From: Siphonodentalium dalli
Lineage: Eukaryota; Mollusca; Scaphopoda; Gadilida; Siphonodentaliidae
Reading direction: 5' to 3'
Assembly: GCA_032622095.1 (NCBI GenBank)
Contig: CP136066.1
Location: forward strand, 128,619,917 to 128,683,916
Length of the DNA: 64,000 bases
The notes under the pieces were generated by a model that made no database searches, had not been told where the DNA came from, and saw nothing but the letters and a program-made list of their open reading frames with translations. A program made the position numbers and the translations under genes. How positions within the stretch are numbered: the stretch's first letter is position 1; each line of letters begins with the position of its first letter. This document shows positions 20,531-31,601 of the stretch, piece by piece.

Positions 20531-21980
20531 TAGACTGGTACCCTGTCCCAACTCCAGCTACTCGCCCGTAGGGACAGGGATAGGCTAAACAGAAAGTGGA
20601 ATTTTGAATTGTGTTTCCGGTTTGTGAGACATTGTTTTAAAATAGAAAAGCACATTTCAACATCGGTACGTTTTTCTTAATTTAATAATACAAGACGCAA
20701 TTATATAACTTTGACAACTACTCAATCAAATTGAATAGAGTGTTTTTCACAGGAATCGACTAACCCCGATCAACGGCAATAAGTTAAATAGTGCGAAATC
20801 ATGTTTTTGTAGCTTGGATATTTGGAAACTCTGATGTCAACAAACACCCCCCGTAACAGGTTACATCAATTTTGTGTCGAAGTTTGCTGGCTCATGTCGC
20901 ATTTTATTAACTAAATTCGTCGGGGATATATTTACGCTCATGTTGATACCAAAATTAACACAATGGGTCGATGTGATTTGCCTGGGTGGACCTTTTACCA
21001 TAAATTGCCAAACTTGGCTATACCGTCCCATGATCTGACAAGTTGGTCAGTCTGTACTACATACATTTAAGGGGTTTATTTACATTAATGATAAAACAGG
21101 TATCTCCTTCACACATATATGTCAATATAAGTTGATGACGATAGTTTTATTTGTTCCAAATAAGTTTCGTGAGGTACTAGTAATCACACCCCCCCCCCCC
21201 TCGTGCACGGTTACATCAACATTGAAGAAGTTTGCTGCCTCATGTCTAATTTTTTTATTCCGATGTTTCGGCTATATTATTGTGGTCATTTTAGTACCAA
21301 AATCATCTATATGAGGCAGATATATTTTGTTTGCGTGAGGTGTTTTGTGTCAAACGGGAAAATCTGAGTTGTCTGGGGAGCAACGGAGCCTGAGGGTTAA
21401 TATTACTAGTGCATATTATTTGTTGTTGTCTGTATGTCAGTATGGCTATTCATGTTTGACCATACCAGTATATATTTTTTTTATAATAATTTTGAGTCTC
21501 AGCAAAATGTGTACTATATTGCATGTAAATAATTAAAAATAGTAGTAGATGAAAAAAATCATGTTGCTATTATAGCTTAGTTATAGCATAAGTACTAGTA
21601 ATATGTTTAATATTTTGCAGAAATGGACCGTACACCAAGTTAAATATCAACGAATGTCAGTACAAAGAGAAGAAATGTAAAAAGAAATCGGGATATCAGC
21701 ACCCCGACCAAACACCACTCCGTGAGAAAAAAAGACAAAGTTTTCTGAAATGCATATCATATTTTAGTGGTTATTATTTTAAATACAATTTTATAATATA
21801 TTTGGAATAAATGGCTAACAGCTCTGAAATCATACCTTTATCCTCATGACATTATGATCTATGAGTCTTGGTAAGTACGTAGGTGGTTATAACTCTTCTC
21901 AGCTCATCACCTAAAAATTAATAATAGTTTGTATGACATATTGAAAAAAGCATGTCTTGTACAGTACAGGCCTACTTGTA

Positions 21981-22180
21981 CAGTAATGCCCTAAATAATC
22001 GACTCCTTAACCACAGCAGAATTATGGGTAATTTTTCAGGATTTAGTCGGAAATATGGCTTGCTGCCATTCATCAGATAGCTCTCGGTGAGAGTTTTCCA
22101 CTGAATAGCAACAAGCCATATTTCCGACTAAATCCTGAAACATTTCCCATAATTCTGCTGTGGCTAAAGAGTCAATTACT
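21981..22180. mobile_element. Palindromic MITE, CAGTAATG family, unit 1
   Basis: Starts TA|CAGTAATGCCCTAAATAATC and folds back on itself through CACAGCAGAATTATGGGTAA and GGATTTAGTCGGAAATATGG. The right end lacks the last ten or so bases because the next unit abuts it. Related MITEs are at 22182-22394 and 41608-42086. Confidence 0.8.
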
Positions 22181-22181
22181 A

Positions 22182-22394
22182 CAGTAATGCTCTAAGTAAT
22201 CGACTTCTTAACCACAGCAGAATTATGGGTAACTTTTCAGGATTTAGTCGGAAATATGGCTTGTTGTAATTCATCGGAAAGCTCACGGGGAGAACTTTCC
22301 GATGAATGGCAACGAGCCATATTTCCAACTAAATCCTGAAAAGTTACCCATAATTCTGCTGTGGTTAAGAAGTCGATTACTTAGAGCATTACTG
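22182..22394. mobile_element. Palindromic MITE, CAGTAATG family, unit 2
   Basis: A near-perfect inverted repeat from CAGTAATGCTCTAAGTAATC to its complement, flanked by TA on both sides (22180-22181 and 22395-22396). TA duplications and this size fit a Tc1/mariner-derived MITE. Confidence 0.85.
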
Positions 22395-22467
22395 TACAGT
22401 TTGAGGTCCCCCATACCTACCTTAATAAATACCCAGACCAAGCCCGGATTTAGTGTGTCTGACATTT

Positions 22468-22865
22468 GCAGAATCATGTCCCCAGAGAGTGAATTTATTG
22501 ACACTGTCAGACACAGCAGGCTAGCATCACCAAATTCACCATTTGGGAACCTCATTCTGCTTAGGCCTCAACTGCTATGGGAGACCTAGGATCAGATTGA
22601 AATTCCCCAGTTGAAGTTGATAATGTTCACTCATTAGTCACCTCGATTATGCAAATTATTGTCTGCAAATTAGGGGGAAAAGAGTAACTGAACAGAAAAG
22701 TAACTAAAATCAATGTTAATTTGAGGCCATAGATACTGGTACATGTACTTCCAGAAGATGAGGCCTAAACAGAATGAGGTTCCCAGAGGGTTAATTTGGT
22801 GATGCAGGGTAGCATCACTAAATTCACCCTCTGGGGACCTCATTCTGCAAATGTCTGACACACTA
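22468..22865. repeat. Inverted repeats around GAATGAGGTTCCC
   Basis: AGCATCACCAAATTCACC...AACCTCATTCTGC (22524-22560) recurs at 22812-22850 as GCATCACTAAATTCACCCTC...GACCTCATTCTGC and in complement at about 22765-22805, making a hairpin at 22765-22850. CAAATGTCTGACACACTA also pairs with the segment at 22448-22475. Part of the interior of the 3.9-kb element. Confidence 0.65.
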
Positions 22866-23104
22866 TATCCAGGCTTGACCCTGATCCTAATATTTTTATT
22901 TGTCTACCAAATTTATAAATGACACCTGGACTATTTACCTCAAAATCTGCATAAGAATATTCTATTTCATTCTACATTACTCTCAGTAAATCAAGTACCA
23001 GTGCTACATTGTAAAAGTCAAAACTAATTGATGAGGATTAGAGTGCAAATCTTTAATCCTTTCATGACGGGAGCCGTACTGGTGCAGCATTAAAGACCCT
23101 GTTC

Positions 23105-23265
23105 CAAAGCATTCTCTTATATATGCGAGTCTCCCATAGGGCGCCTCGCATATATAAGAGAATGCATTGTCTTACAAGATCAAGGTAAATATTGTTTGGT
23201 CAAAGCATTCTCTTTTATAAGGGATCCTCACATTTATAAGAGAGTGCATTGGCACAGGGTGTTCA
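23105..23265. repeat. Two small hairpins, AAGCATTCTCTTATA type
   Basis: CATTCTCTTATATATGCGAG faces its complement across a 15-base loop (23110-23165). A second, shorter pair (ATTCTCTTTTATAAG...TTATAAGAGAGTGCAT) follows at 23206-23250. Function unknown. Confidence 0.7.
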
Positions 23266-24464
23266 CAAAATTTGAGGAAGCTCCAGTCATGGAAAGGTTA
23301 ATACAGAAAAGATTTTTAATCAATAGAAAATAAGCAATTAATTTTCTGAAATAGGGACCCATTTTTTTTATTTGAGGCAATAGTTTCTATCAGAACAACA
23401 TGGTATGCAGTTAACTAGGTTTATTTAATTTTAGGCTTGAAATTTAGAGGATATTACTTGGTTGGTTTGATATCAGGTCCGAAATCAGCCTGAGACTGAA
23501 TGTCAAACACGTGCAGGGTCACTGTGTCACCAATAAAACATGTGCGGGGGTCACTGTCACAAACAAATAAATAAATTAATGTCAAATCTACCAAGTAATA
23601 TCATATTTATTAATTAGATCGCCTCTTTGTAGCTGACAACTATTTCAAATGAGTGACATCACGCAAACAAAATATATCTGCCTCATATAGATGATTTTGG
23701 TACTAAAATGACCACAATAATATAGCCGAAACATCGAAATAAAAAAATCAGACATGAGGCAGCAAACTTCTTCAATGTTGATGTGTAACCGTGCACAAGG
23801 GGGGGGTGTGATTACTAGTACCTCACGAAACTTATTTGGAACAAATAAAACTATCGTCATCAACTTATATTGACATATATGTGTGAAGGAGATACCTGTT
23901 TTATCATTAATGTAAATAAACCCCTTAAATGTATGTAGTACAGACTGACCAACTTGTCAGATCATGGGACGGTATAGCCAAGTTTGGCAATTTATGGTAA
24001 AAGGTCCACCCAGGCAAATCACATCGACCCATTGTGTTAATTTTGGTATCAACATGAGCGTAAATATATCCCCGACGAAATTAGTTAATAAAATGCGACA
24101 TGAGCCAGCAAACTTCGACACAAAATTGATGTAACCTGTTACGGGGGGTGTTTGTTGACATCAGAGTTTCCAAATATCCAAGCTACAAAAACATGATTTC
24201 GCACTATTTAACTTATTGCCGTTGATCGGGGTTAGTCGATTCCTGTGAAAAACACTCTATTCAATTTGATTGAGTAGTTGTCAAAGTTATATAATTGCGT
24301 CTTGTATTATTAAATTAAGAAAAACGTACCGATGTTGAAATGTGCTTTTCTATTTTAAAACAATGTCTCACAAACCGGAAACACAATTCAAAATTCCACT
24401 TTCTGTTTAGCCTATCCCTGTCCCTACGGGCGAGTAGCTGGAGTTGGGACAGGGTACCAGTCTA

Positions 24465-25027
24465 CAACTGACCTAACATAAAATGCCACAAACACGAAAA
24501 ACTGCGTTCGACATTAATGTTTAGAATTTAGATTTCTCGATGAATACACTAGCAAACAACAAGTTTTAGGTATCAAATAACGCAATGGAATACTGTACAT
24601 TCGTTTTTAGCTACAATATGGCTGTTTTAGTGCGAATATTGTAATGGCGAACACGCAAACACGCTCCGATAAAACAGCTAAAAATAGACTCGATGTTTAC
24701 AATTACAGGATCGATTTCAGCCGGTATATTCAATATAATGGGGCGTATAGTATATCAAAATGTAGAATTAGACACCGGGAATGTATTTTTTTCTAAATGG
24801 GTCCACCAGGCGGTGAAATTGTTGCAGAAATTCGCTCCAAGATATTCCCACTTATTTTTATTTCAGTTGTGACTAAAAGCCCAGATGCCGGAGCCCAGCG
24901 ACTAAAAGCCAAGTTACAAAATAGATCAACTTGTTTGAACGAATGAATATGTCAATGGTAAGACTATTCAAAAGAATATTCAAATCAAATAGTGTTTATA
25001 GACTTAAAAACTTATGTGTCCGCCATT
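24465..25027 (+). repeat. Left arm of the foldback element, inner part
   Basis: From CTAACATAAAATGCCACAAA to CTTATGTGTCCGCCATTCAT, complementary throughout to 33500-34800 apart from the 0.74-kb insertion present only in the right arm. The uninterrupted site for that insertion is here at about 24846-24856 (CACTTATTTTTATTT). Confidence 0.85.
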
Positions 25028-25460
25028 CATATATGCGGTGAAGTTCTCATATTATCTGCCAGTAATACGTGGGGGAGGTTCTCATATGAACATATTATCT
25101 GCCGGTCATACACGGTGGAGGTTCATATTATCCGCTGGTCATACGCGAGGGAAGTTCTCATATTATCCTCCGGTCATATGATGGGGAGGTTCTCATATGA
25201 ACATATTATCCGCCGGCCATACGCGAGGGAGGTTCTCATATTATCCACCGGTTATACGCGAGGGAGGTTCTCATATTATCCTCCGGTCATACATAGGGGA
25301 GGTTCTCATATGAACATATTATCTGCCGGTCATACGCGGTGGAGGTTCATATTATCCGCCGGTCATACGCGAGGGAGGTTCTCATATTATCATCCGGTCA
25401 TACGTGGGGGAGGTTCTGATATGAACATATTATTCGCCGGTCATACGCAGTGGAGGTTCA
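25028..25460 (+). repeat. GGTCATACGCG minisatellite, left array
   Basis: Units of about 33-50 bases combining GAGGTTCTCATATTATCC, an optional ATGAACATATTATC block, and GCCGGTCATACGCG. The array continues in phase at 31602: left ends GTGGAGGTTCAT and right resumes ATTATCCACCGG, showing that 25462-31599 was inserted into one continuous array. Confidence 0.88.
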
Positions 25461-25574
25461 TCCCTTACCGAAATCACAAGCCCTCGGTAAGCATTCGGGA
25501 AGGATTCGAATGCTTACAAATGAAGACTTAAATGAATCCTTATCTGAATCAATGCAATGGGCCAGTTACAGGCA

Positions 25575-25830
25575 AAATAAGCACTCGAAACAGAATTTAG
25601 CCCTCAATAGGGCCGACTTATTTAAATGAGCTAAGTACTCCCATAAGCACTCGAAGGCTTATTAAGCCTTCGAGGGTTTAGCTCATTTAAATAAGTCGGC
25701 CCTATTGAAGGCTTGTTGGTTCCCGTAAGCACTCGAAGGCAAAATAAGACTTCATAATTTGCATATAAGGCTTCGAAGGCTTATATTTAAGGCTTCGAAG
25801 CCTTATATGCAAATGATGAAGGCTTAAATG
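25575..25830. repeat. Cluster of hairpins with GCACTCGAAGGC motif
   Basis: CAATAGGGCCGACTTATTTA pairs with its complement around AAGGCTTATTAAGCCTTCGA (about 25607-25712). A second hairpin, TTTGCATATAAGGCTTCGAA with its complement, covers about 25756-25815. Subterminal region of the 6.1-kb element. Confidence 0.8.
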
Positions 25831-27024
25831 AAGCCTTACTAACCATGTCTCGAATCCTTAAATTGGTCCCCGAATGCTAAATATTATGGTGAAATGATGG
25901 CTTGTTTTCATAGTTACCTATACTGCATGGAAATGAGGGATAACTCTATGCAGGATGCATGGGAATATGGGTGGTGTCATCAAAATTGGATATCCATTCT
26001 GGAGATGCTAGAAATAACAAAACAATTATGAAGTGATAACAATTTTATATTTGTGAAATGAACAATTTTGAGTATATATGTATATCAAGAATTTATGTTA
26101 GCTGTCACTATAATGTCCATGTTTAATGCAATTTGATTTATGTACTCTCAGGCTCCGTGTAGGTCGCCCCTAGCTAATAAATTGTTTAGGATATGTCAAT
26201 TCCACTGGCGATGCATGCATGTCTCAGTCTTCTTTTCTGGGAGTCGTTTTCAAATTCTGAAATGATAAATAGTAAACAAATTTTAAATTATGTTTACATC
26301 ATAAATAACTGAAATGATATTATTATGTTTCAGAAAATGAGTTATGACTTATGTGAATGATACAGTTGTTTGTAAATTTATCAAAATTGTATTGGACTGA
26401 ATATTAATATTATTAGCTAGCATTGAACTATTAAAATGCCCAAAAAATGATATTGGTGATGTTTTTTGTGGATTTAACATATGATAAACCAACCTTTGAG
26501 TGATAATCAGTTTATGATATCATTATGCAGGCATATCCAAAACTGAGATTAGATAGCTGATTAGATATTCTAAATGTGTGCATTAACTGGAAGGAAATGG
26601 TTCAAATAATAAGAAAATAAGATATCCAATTTATAATATAATGCTACTTTTATAATGCTAATTTAACTTACTTTTTGCATTAATGCCCTAGCTTTGCTGT
26701 CATTTTCTTGTTAAATAGGAAATCATTGGACCAGCGATATGGTTTCATATAGGTTCCTATATCAATATGCTCCTATAGGATATACATCCAACATGGCGTC
26801 GCGTCCCGTATCCAATCATGTGATTAAGAACGCTCTATATTACTAGTTTTGGAACCCATTGGCTCCCCTGCATTTAAATTACCATAGGTTCAAACAAGAC
26901 GTGTATAATGTACTTGTTCAATATGCCAACATTATCTTCCTCTGAAATTCATGTTACCATATACTAATAATTAATTAATTATGAATAATAAATAGATTAT
27001 GTACACTGAAAATTCATAAAACAC
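25831..27024. other. Interior of the 6.1-kb element, non-coding
   Basis: AT-rich with no supported gene. A CTATATAGG-like cluster (TATAGGTTCCTATATC, 26748-26790) recurs in altered form at 30820-30930, possibly an old inverted pair of this element. Confidence 0.4.
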
Positions 27025-27380
27025 CAGCAGTCAGATGCTCGTAGCCCGTTTATATATAACCATGGGTATATGTCAGATATAACCGTACAAAAAAAACGCC
27101 GTTCTTTTCACCGTGTATTTATCCATGGTGTGCGTGCCTGTGGTTGTCCGTAACATGGTGCCCGGTGTTATTGCTTTGAAAGGTAATCATGTTCGACTGG
27201 TGTTGTCAGATTGGTAATATGAGATTAGCGGTTTCTATGTCTTGTCTGGTCACATTTACTGTTTGAACTTTGTCTGAAATAGACGCACTTTTTATACTAG
27301 AATTTGCGCAACAGGAGCGCAGGGAAATCGCACGTCGAGTTGGTTTAAGGTTTTTAGAAAAAGTATTTATATGATATAGA

Positions 27381-28409
27381 CAGAGACGTGGCGACAGGGG
27401 TGGGGGTTGGGATGTCTCACCCCCCAAAATTTGGTCAAAATGTTCAACAGTTGGAAATTTCATACCTGCCAAAACATTAGTTGGAAATTTCACATCAACA
27501 TTAAGTTGAAAATGTTCTTGTAGTTTGATTTTCAAACAGTTTATTTGCATATGTTCCTATTTTTGGTAAATATTTTGGACTGAAATGGTCATCAGTCGGA
27601 AATTTCCAACCTGTCACCCTCCTAAGGTCCAACACTTGGACAGTTTGTGTCCTGGTCCCTCCCCCGTGGTCAGTCAAAAACTGCTAGTTAATTTAAGAAA
27701 ACAATACTGTCATGCATTTGGTAAATATTGTCATTGGAATTGTCATCAGTTGAAATTTTCCAACCTAAGTGGGGTGTCAGGTTTGAAATGTCCAACTCTA
27801 GGAAGGTTTGAGGCTAGTCTAGAAGCTAGGATTTTGAGATTTTCTTGTTCAGATTAAAACAAAATTGCCGACTATCGTTGTCATTGTCCATTCCCCCGTG
27901 GCCAATACAAAACTGCAAAACGATATTTTACTTCATTTGGTCAAACTTGTGGACTGAAATAGTCATCAGTTGGAGAGTTTTCCAACCTGAGGGGGGGGGG
28001 GTATGAGGTTGGATATTTCCAACACCAGGAAAGGTTCAATTGAGGCCAGTCTAGATGCATGCTAGGATTTAATATTTTCTTTTATAGTTTAAAAAAATTT
28101 CTCACACCGGGCCGAAGAACCATGGTCAACCCGGTGTGTCCCCGCCTCTTGCCCGTAGCCGTGGGAATTTGTCTGGAGTTAGACCATTAGATGTTATGAT
28201 TTATGCAATTGTTCAGGTTAAATTATCTGAATTTTCAAACCTGGAATATAGTTTTTTTTTAAATATATATAGGATATTAGGCGTGAGCACTGATGTAAGG
28301 GGGATGGTGCAAATGGAATTTGTGTTTGGGGTGATTCTGATTCAAGGGGGTGCAGTTGGAATTTCCCATGGTGGACACCCCTAACGGAAACCATATAGCC
28401 ACGTCCCTG
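27381..28409 (+). mobile_element. 1.03-kb hAT-like element, 8-base target duplication
   Basis: GATATAGA is duplicated at 27373-27380 and 28410-28417. Ends are CAGAGACGTGGC and GCCACGTCCCTG, short TIRs with the CAG start common in hAT elements. The interior is full of short TTGGAAATTTCCAAC inverted repeats. It is collinear with 61261-62325. Non-autonomous; the reading frames inside are repeat shadows. Confidence 0.9.
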
Positions 28410-28755
28410 GATATAGAGAGGCAAACAGAACGATACCATATATATACAATATGCGGTTGCATCTAATTTGGATTTATTGGGATGTCTTTAGTGCACTTTT
28501 GTGGTTACGAGAGCTCATTTCCCCCTGATTTCTGTTCAATATGTGGTCTGCTTCTTTAAAAGTTTTATATGATTTCAAACAGGGGTGGAACCAGGATATC
28601 CCCGACATGGGGGCGGGCTTTAGCTGCCGGGTTGACAATTACATAACTCACCGACGGGGGATGGCTATGACTCCCCGACAGGGCTGGGATGTAGCCCCTG
28701 ACTCCCCACGATGCCACCCAACATAACTTAGTATCGATTATTTATAATGGGGTGT

Positions 28756-29482
28756 CAAGTAGGGACTTGTCGACAGGGGTGGTTATGCAGGGGTCTTACC
28801 CCCAATTGTAGTCATACCTAATACCCCGAGCAAAATTAATTGGAAAATTCACACCAAAATTAGGTTGAAATTGTTCTCGTAGTTTGATTTTCCAACACTT
28901 TCTTAGTGACGAATTCGTTGTTTTTAGACAAAAAAATCAAATGGCCATCTGTTGTCAATTTTGAAACCTATGGGATGGGTGAGTGTCAGGTTAATAATTT
29001 CCCAGAATTGGAAAACTTGAGGCCGGTCTATGCTATAGGATTGTCAAATGTTCATGTTCATATTTCAAAAATGTTCTCACATCGGGCCTAACCATCGGCC
29101 GACCCGTGTGTTATGTGCCCTTGCCAGTAGTTACTCGCTAATTAATTTAAGAAAAAATAGATCGGGGTGTAAATATGTGTGGTGTTATACCACTAGATGT
29201 TAAGATGTTTTAATCTCATACTGGGCCGAACCATCTTTTTCACCCCCGCCACCCCCCCCCCCCCCCCCCGCACGACAAGTGGCCACAATATTACTGATTC
29301 ATTTGGAATAGTCTACCATCTGGTAGTCTGTGAGGGAACATTTGGGGAAAATCAAAGGGGGGGGGGGTGCAAATTAATTTACGCAAACTTATGAGTTTGG
29401 TGTGGTTCAATGGGGTGGGGGTGCAGTTGGAAATTCCAAGGTGGAGACCACCCCAACGAAAACCCTCTAACCAAGTCTCGAG
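28756..29482 (+). mobile_element. Diverged copy of the 1-kb hAT-like family
   Basis: From AGGGACTTGTCGACAGGGGT to CCCTCTAACCAAGTCTCG it follows the order of blocks in 27381-28409 (GGTTGAAATTGTTCTCGTAG, GGCCGAACCATC, GTGGAGACCACC), with many changes and a long G/C homopolymer stretch near 29250-29270. No target duplication detected. Confidence 0.6.
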
Positions 29483-29827
29483 TGCCAAATATCCCATACT
29501 CAACCAGGGGTGCCTCTCGCAACTTTAGTGTCTGCCCTCGGCATAGGCTTATTTGTTTCTTATCCGATAATACACTTCACCGGCGGCAATGTATTAACCA
29601 TACTCTGAAATAAAACGCTTCCGTGACGATCACACGATAAAGTCGTGCTGCAAGTAAGACGATAATTGTGTTGTATAATTGATACGGAAGACCGATTGTC
29701 AAAAAATTCAACATCAAAATACACAGGGCAAGACTTATCGATCCAAACTGTGGAGTGTGTTTTCGTTGTGTATTTTTCGCATATACCCATGGTTATATAT
29801 AAACGGGCTACGAGCATCTGACTGCTG

Positions 29828-31360
29828 AAGTCCACACAACCTTTTTAGTATTTACCCAAATATCAATTCATGCAGTTATAATTGTCAACAGATGGAGATT
29901 GTCAGTTTGAAAATCAATACACAAAATTGAGCAGTTATTTTAAAGTCACAGAAAAATTATGATACCATGCATCTATTTAATGCTGAATTTTTAAAATAAC
30001 AGTTAAATAGATGTTATCATTATTTTCTTTGCTGACCCCAACATTATTTTTTTAACTCCATGCAAATTGTAATGCTGACAATTAATTGACCTGTATCTGT
30101 CAGGCAACCTCAGCTAAATTTCATATTTTTTGGAGCCCTGTCAATTTAAAATGTTATTAGCTATAAATTAAATTGCCAGTGATTTATAATACTTAAATTA
30201 CGAATAAAGTATAAATATAAACATCATCCTATATGTTATAATTTGATCAAATAAATGCAAAGTATATACTCACCTGAATTTAAACTATCAGTAAATAATC
30301 CTGCATGTGACATAAAGAAAACCAATATAAACCATGACTTCCCATTGTGAGCTATCCAAAGTTTGTGATATTTGAGAAAATTCCATCTGGTCTCAATTTG
30401 CATTGAGGGCAAGTCAGGGTGATTACATAACAGGTACTCATAGACACAGAGTAAAGCAGTTGTCCCAATTAAATAGTAGGATTGATTACAATGTTAAAGT
30501 GATTTATTACTGGCAATGAGATGAATCAGACTTATACAGGGATGTGGCTAGAGGGTCTCCATTGGGCAAGGGGGTGTTCACCTTGGAATTTCCAACTACA
30601 TTTCCTCCCTTACACCAAACCCCCAAATTGCACCCTCCCCCTTGGGCTTTGATTTTTCTCAATTGGTACCTTGGATGATATAGACTTATATAGCTGTTCT
30701 GAATTATCAGTTGGCCAAAATATCTTGAGAAAAATATAGAGATCTTGAGAAAATTGCAAAATCTCCTATAAAATTATTTATTGCTATAGGTTGTCTCAAA
30801 ATGTCCTTATCCATGGCAATTTTCCTATAGGAAATACGGTCCTATAATTTTCCTAATGTAAATCGTCATTTCCAATATGATTCCTATAGGTTCCTATATG
30901 ACATTTCCATATGGGGTCCTACAAGTTGAAACATTATTAATTGTATTAATTATTTAATTAATTTTAATTTATTAAAATTCGGATTAAACCACAATATTTA
31001 CACCATGTGAAAGCTTGATAAATTCTGAATATTTTCAAATGTATATTGCCAAACAAATTGTTAAAACTACAAATTTGCCAAATAATTAATAATTTTTCCA
31101 TATATTTCTCCATGTTGGACTTGGTTAATTTGCAGCTTCAGAACAGTTTTGAATTGAAATATTCTAAGTCGAGCATCGAGGGCTAAGAGGCCAACAATAT
31201 ATTCAAGCCTTAATTTGAATGCTGATTTTAGAGTCATATGTCTGGCTGAAGTCTAAATTTTATTAGTTAACAGAAAATGTTAGCCTTCGCCACAAGCCCT
31301 CATTTTCCAGAGTGCTTATGTGGGAGACCTAAGGATTCGATTCCTTATCGAGTGCTTATA
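29828..31360. other. Interior of the 6.1-kb element, right part
   Basis: Mostly AT-rich, non-coding. At 30537 a fragment starting CAGGGATGTGGCTAGAGG and continuing TTGGAATTTCCAACTAC matches an end of the 1-kb hAT-like family in reverse orientation for about 190 bases. Nothing else identified. Confidence 0.45.
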
Positions 31361-31374
31361 CCTGCACTGCATCT

Positions 31375-31575
31375 TAATCACTCGAGTCCTAAGCGAGTGC
31401 ATTCGAGTCCTAAGCGAGTGCTTACTGTGATCGATATAAGCACTCGAGTCCTAAGCGAGTGCTTACTGTGATCGATATAAGCACTCGAGTCTTAAGCGAG
31501 TGCTTACTGTGATCGATATAAGCACTCGAGTCCTAAGCGAATGATTATTGTGATTGACATAAGCACTCGAATGCT
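31375..31575. repeat. 50-base tandem repeat, AAGCACTCGAGTCC
   Basis: About four units of TAAGCGAGTGCTTACTGTGA followed by TCGATATAAGCACTCGAGTC. Each unit contains an inverted pair (AAGCACTCG / CGAGTGCTT). It is the subterminal region of the right end of the 6.1-kb element. Confidence 0.88.
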
Positions 31576-31601
31576 TGGCGAATCCTTGCTCGGTAAGGGA
31601 T

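Larger units (their letters stand above)
20531..24464. mobile_element. 3.9-kb element, 805-base TIRs, 8-base target duplication
   Basis: CAACTGAC is duplicated at 20523-20530 and 24465-24472. The right arm of the host element has the uninterrupted site at 34801-34808 (complement GTCAGTTG). Ends read TAGACTGGTACCCTGTCCCA and its complement, and the TIRs run for about 805 bases (20531-21338 and 23660-24464) with few differences. A TAG terminus with an 8-base duplication supports the hAT superfamily. The 2.3-kb interior holds two tandem MITEs and several hairpins and no transposase frame. Confidence 0.9.
27025..29827. mobile_element. 2.8-kb element with 47-base TIRs
   Basis: The left end CAGCAGTCAGATGCTCGTAG continues through CCCGTTTATATATAACCATG and is matched exactly in complement at 29781-29827, about 47 bases. 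I see no target duplication at these limits. The interior consists mainly of two copies of the hAT-like 1-kb family (27381-28409 and a diverged one at 28756-29482). Confidence 0.78.
25462..31599. mobile_element. 6.1-kb element inserted in the minisatellite
   Basis: Ends are CCCTTACCGA and its complement, and the flanking minisatellite is continuous across the insertion with a shared AT (25460-25461, 31600-31601), possibly a 2-base duplication. Subterminal sequence is rich in AAGCACTCGA and AAGCATTCG on both sides. There is no open frame of note. Another element (27025-29827) lies inside. Confidence 0.68.

Noticed and set aside
20927-23863. Matching 60-72 codon frames at 21132 (plus) and 23645 (minus)
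   Set aside because: They are the same TIR sequence read in opposite orientation; length and reading differ between arms, as expected of non-coding DNA.
28136-29835. Frames of 60-90 codons within 28-30 kb and 61-62 kb
   Set aside because: They lie inside non-autonomous hAT-like repeats, with Gly/Pro homopolymer artefacts, and are not conserved between the two copies.
30529-30692. GACTTATA on both sides of a hAT-like end fragment, resembling an 8-base target duplication
   Set aside because: The second GACTTATA lies inside sequence that still aligns with the 2572-3240 family member, so it cannot mark the element's end.
31375-31575. Possible CRISPR-like array (50-base units with conserved repeats)
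   Set aside because: Unit interiors are as conserved as the repeats (no unique spacers), and the context is a eukaryotic TIR element.
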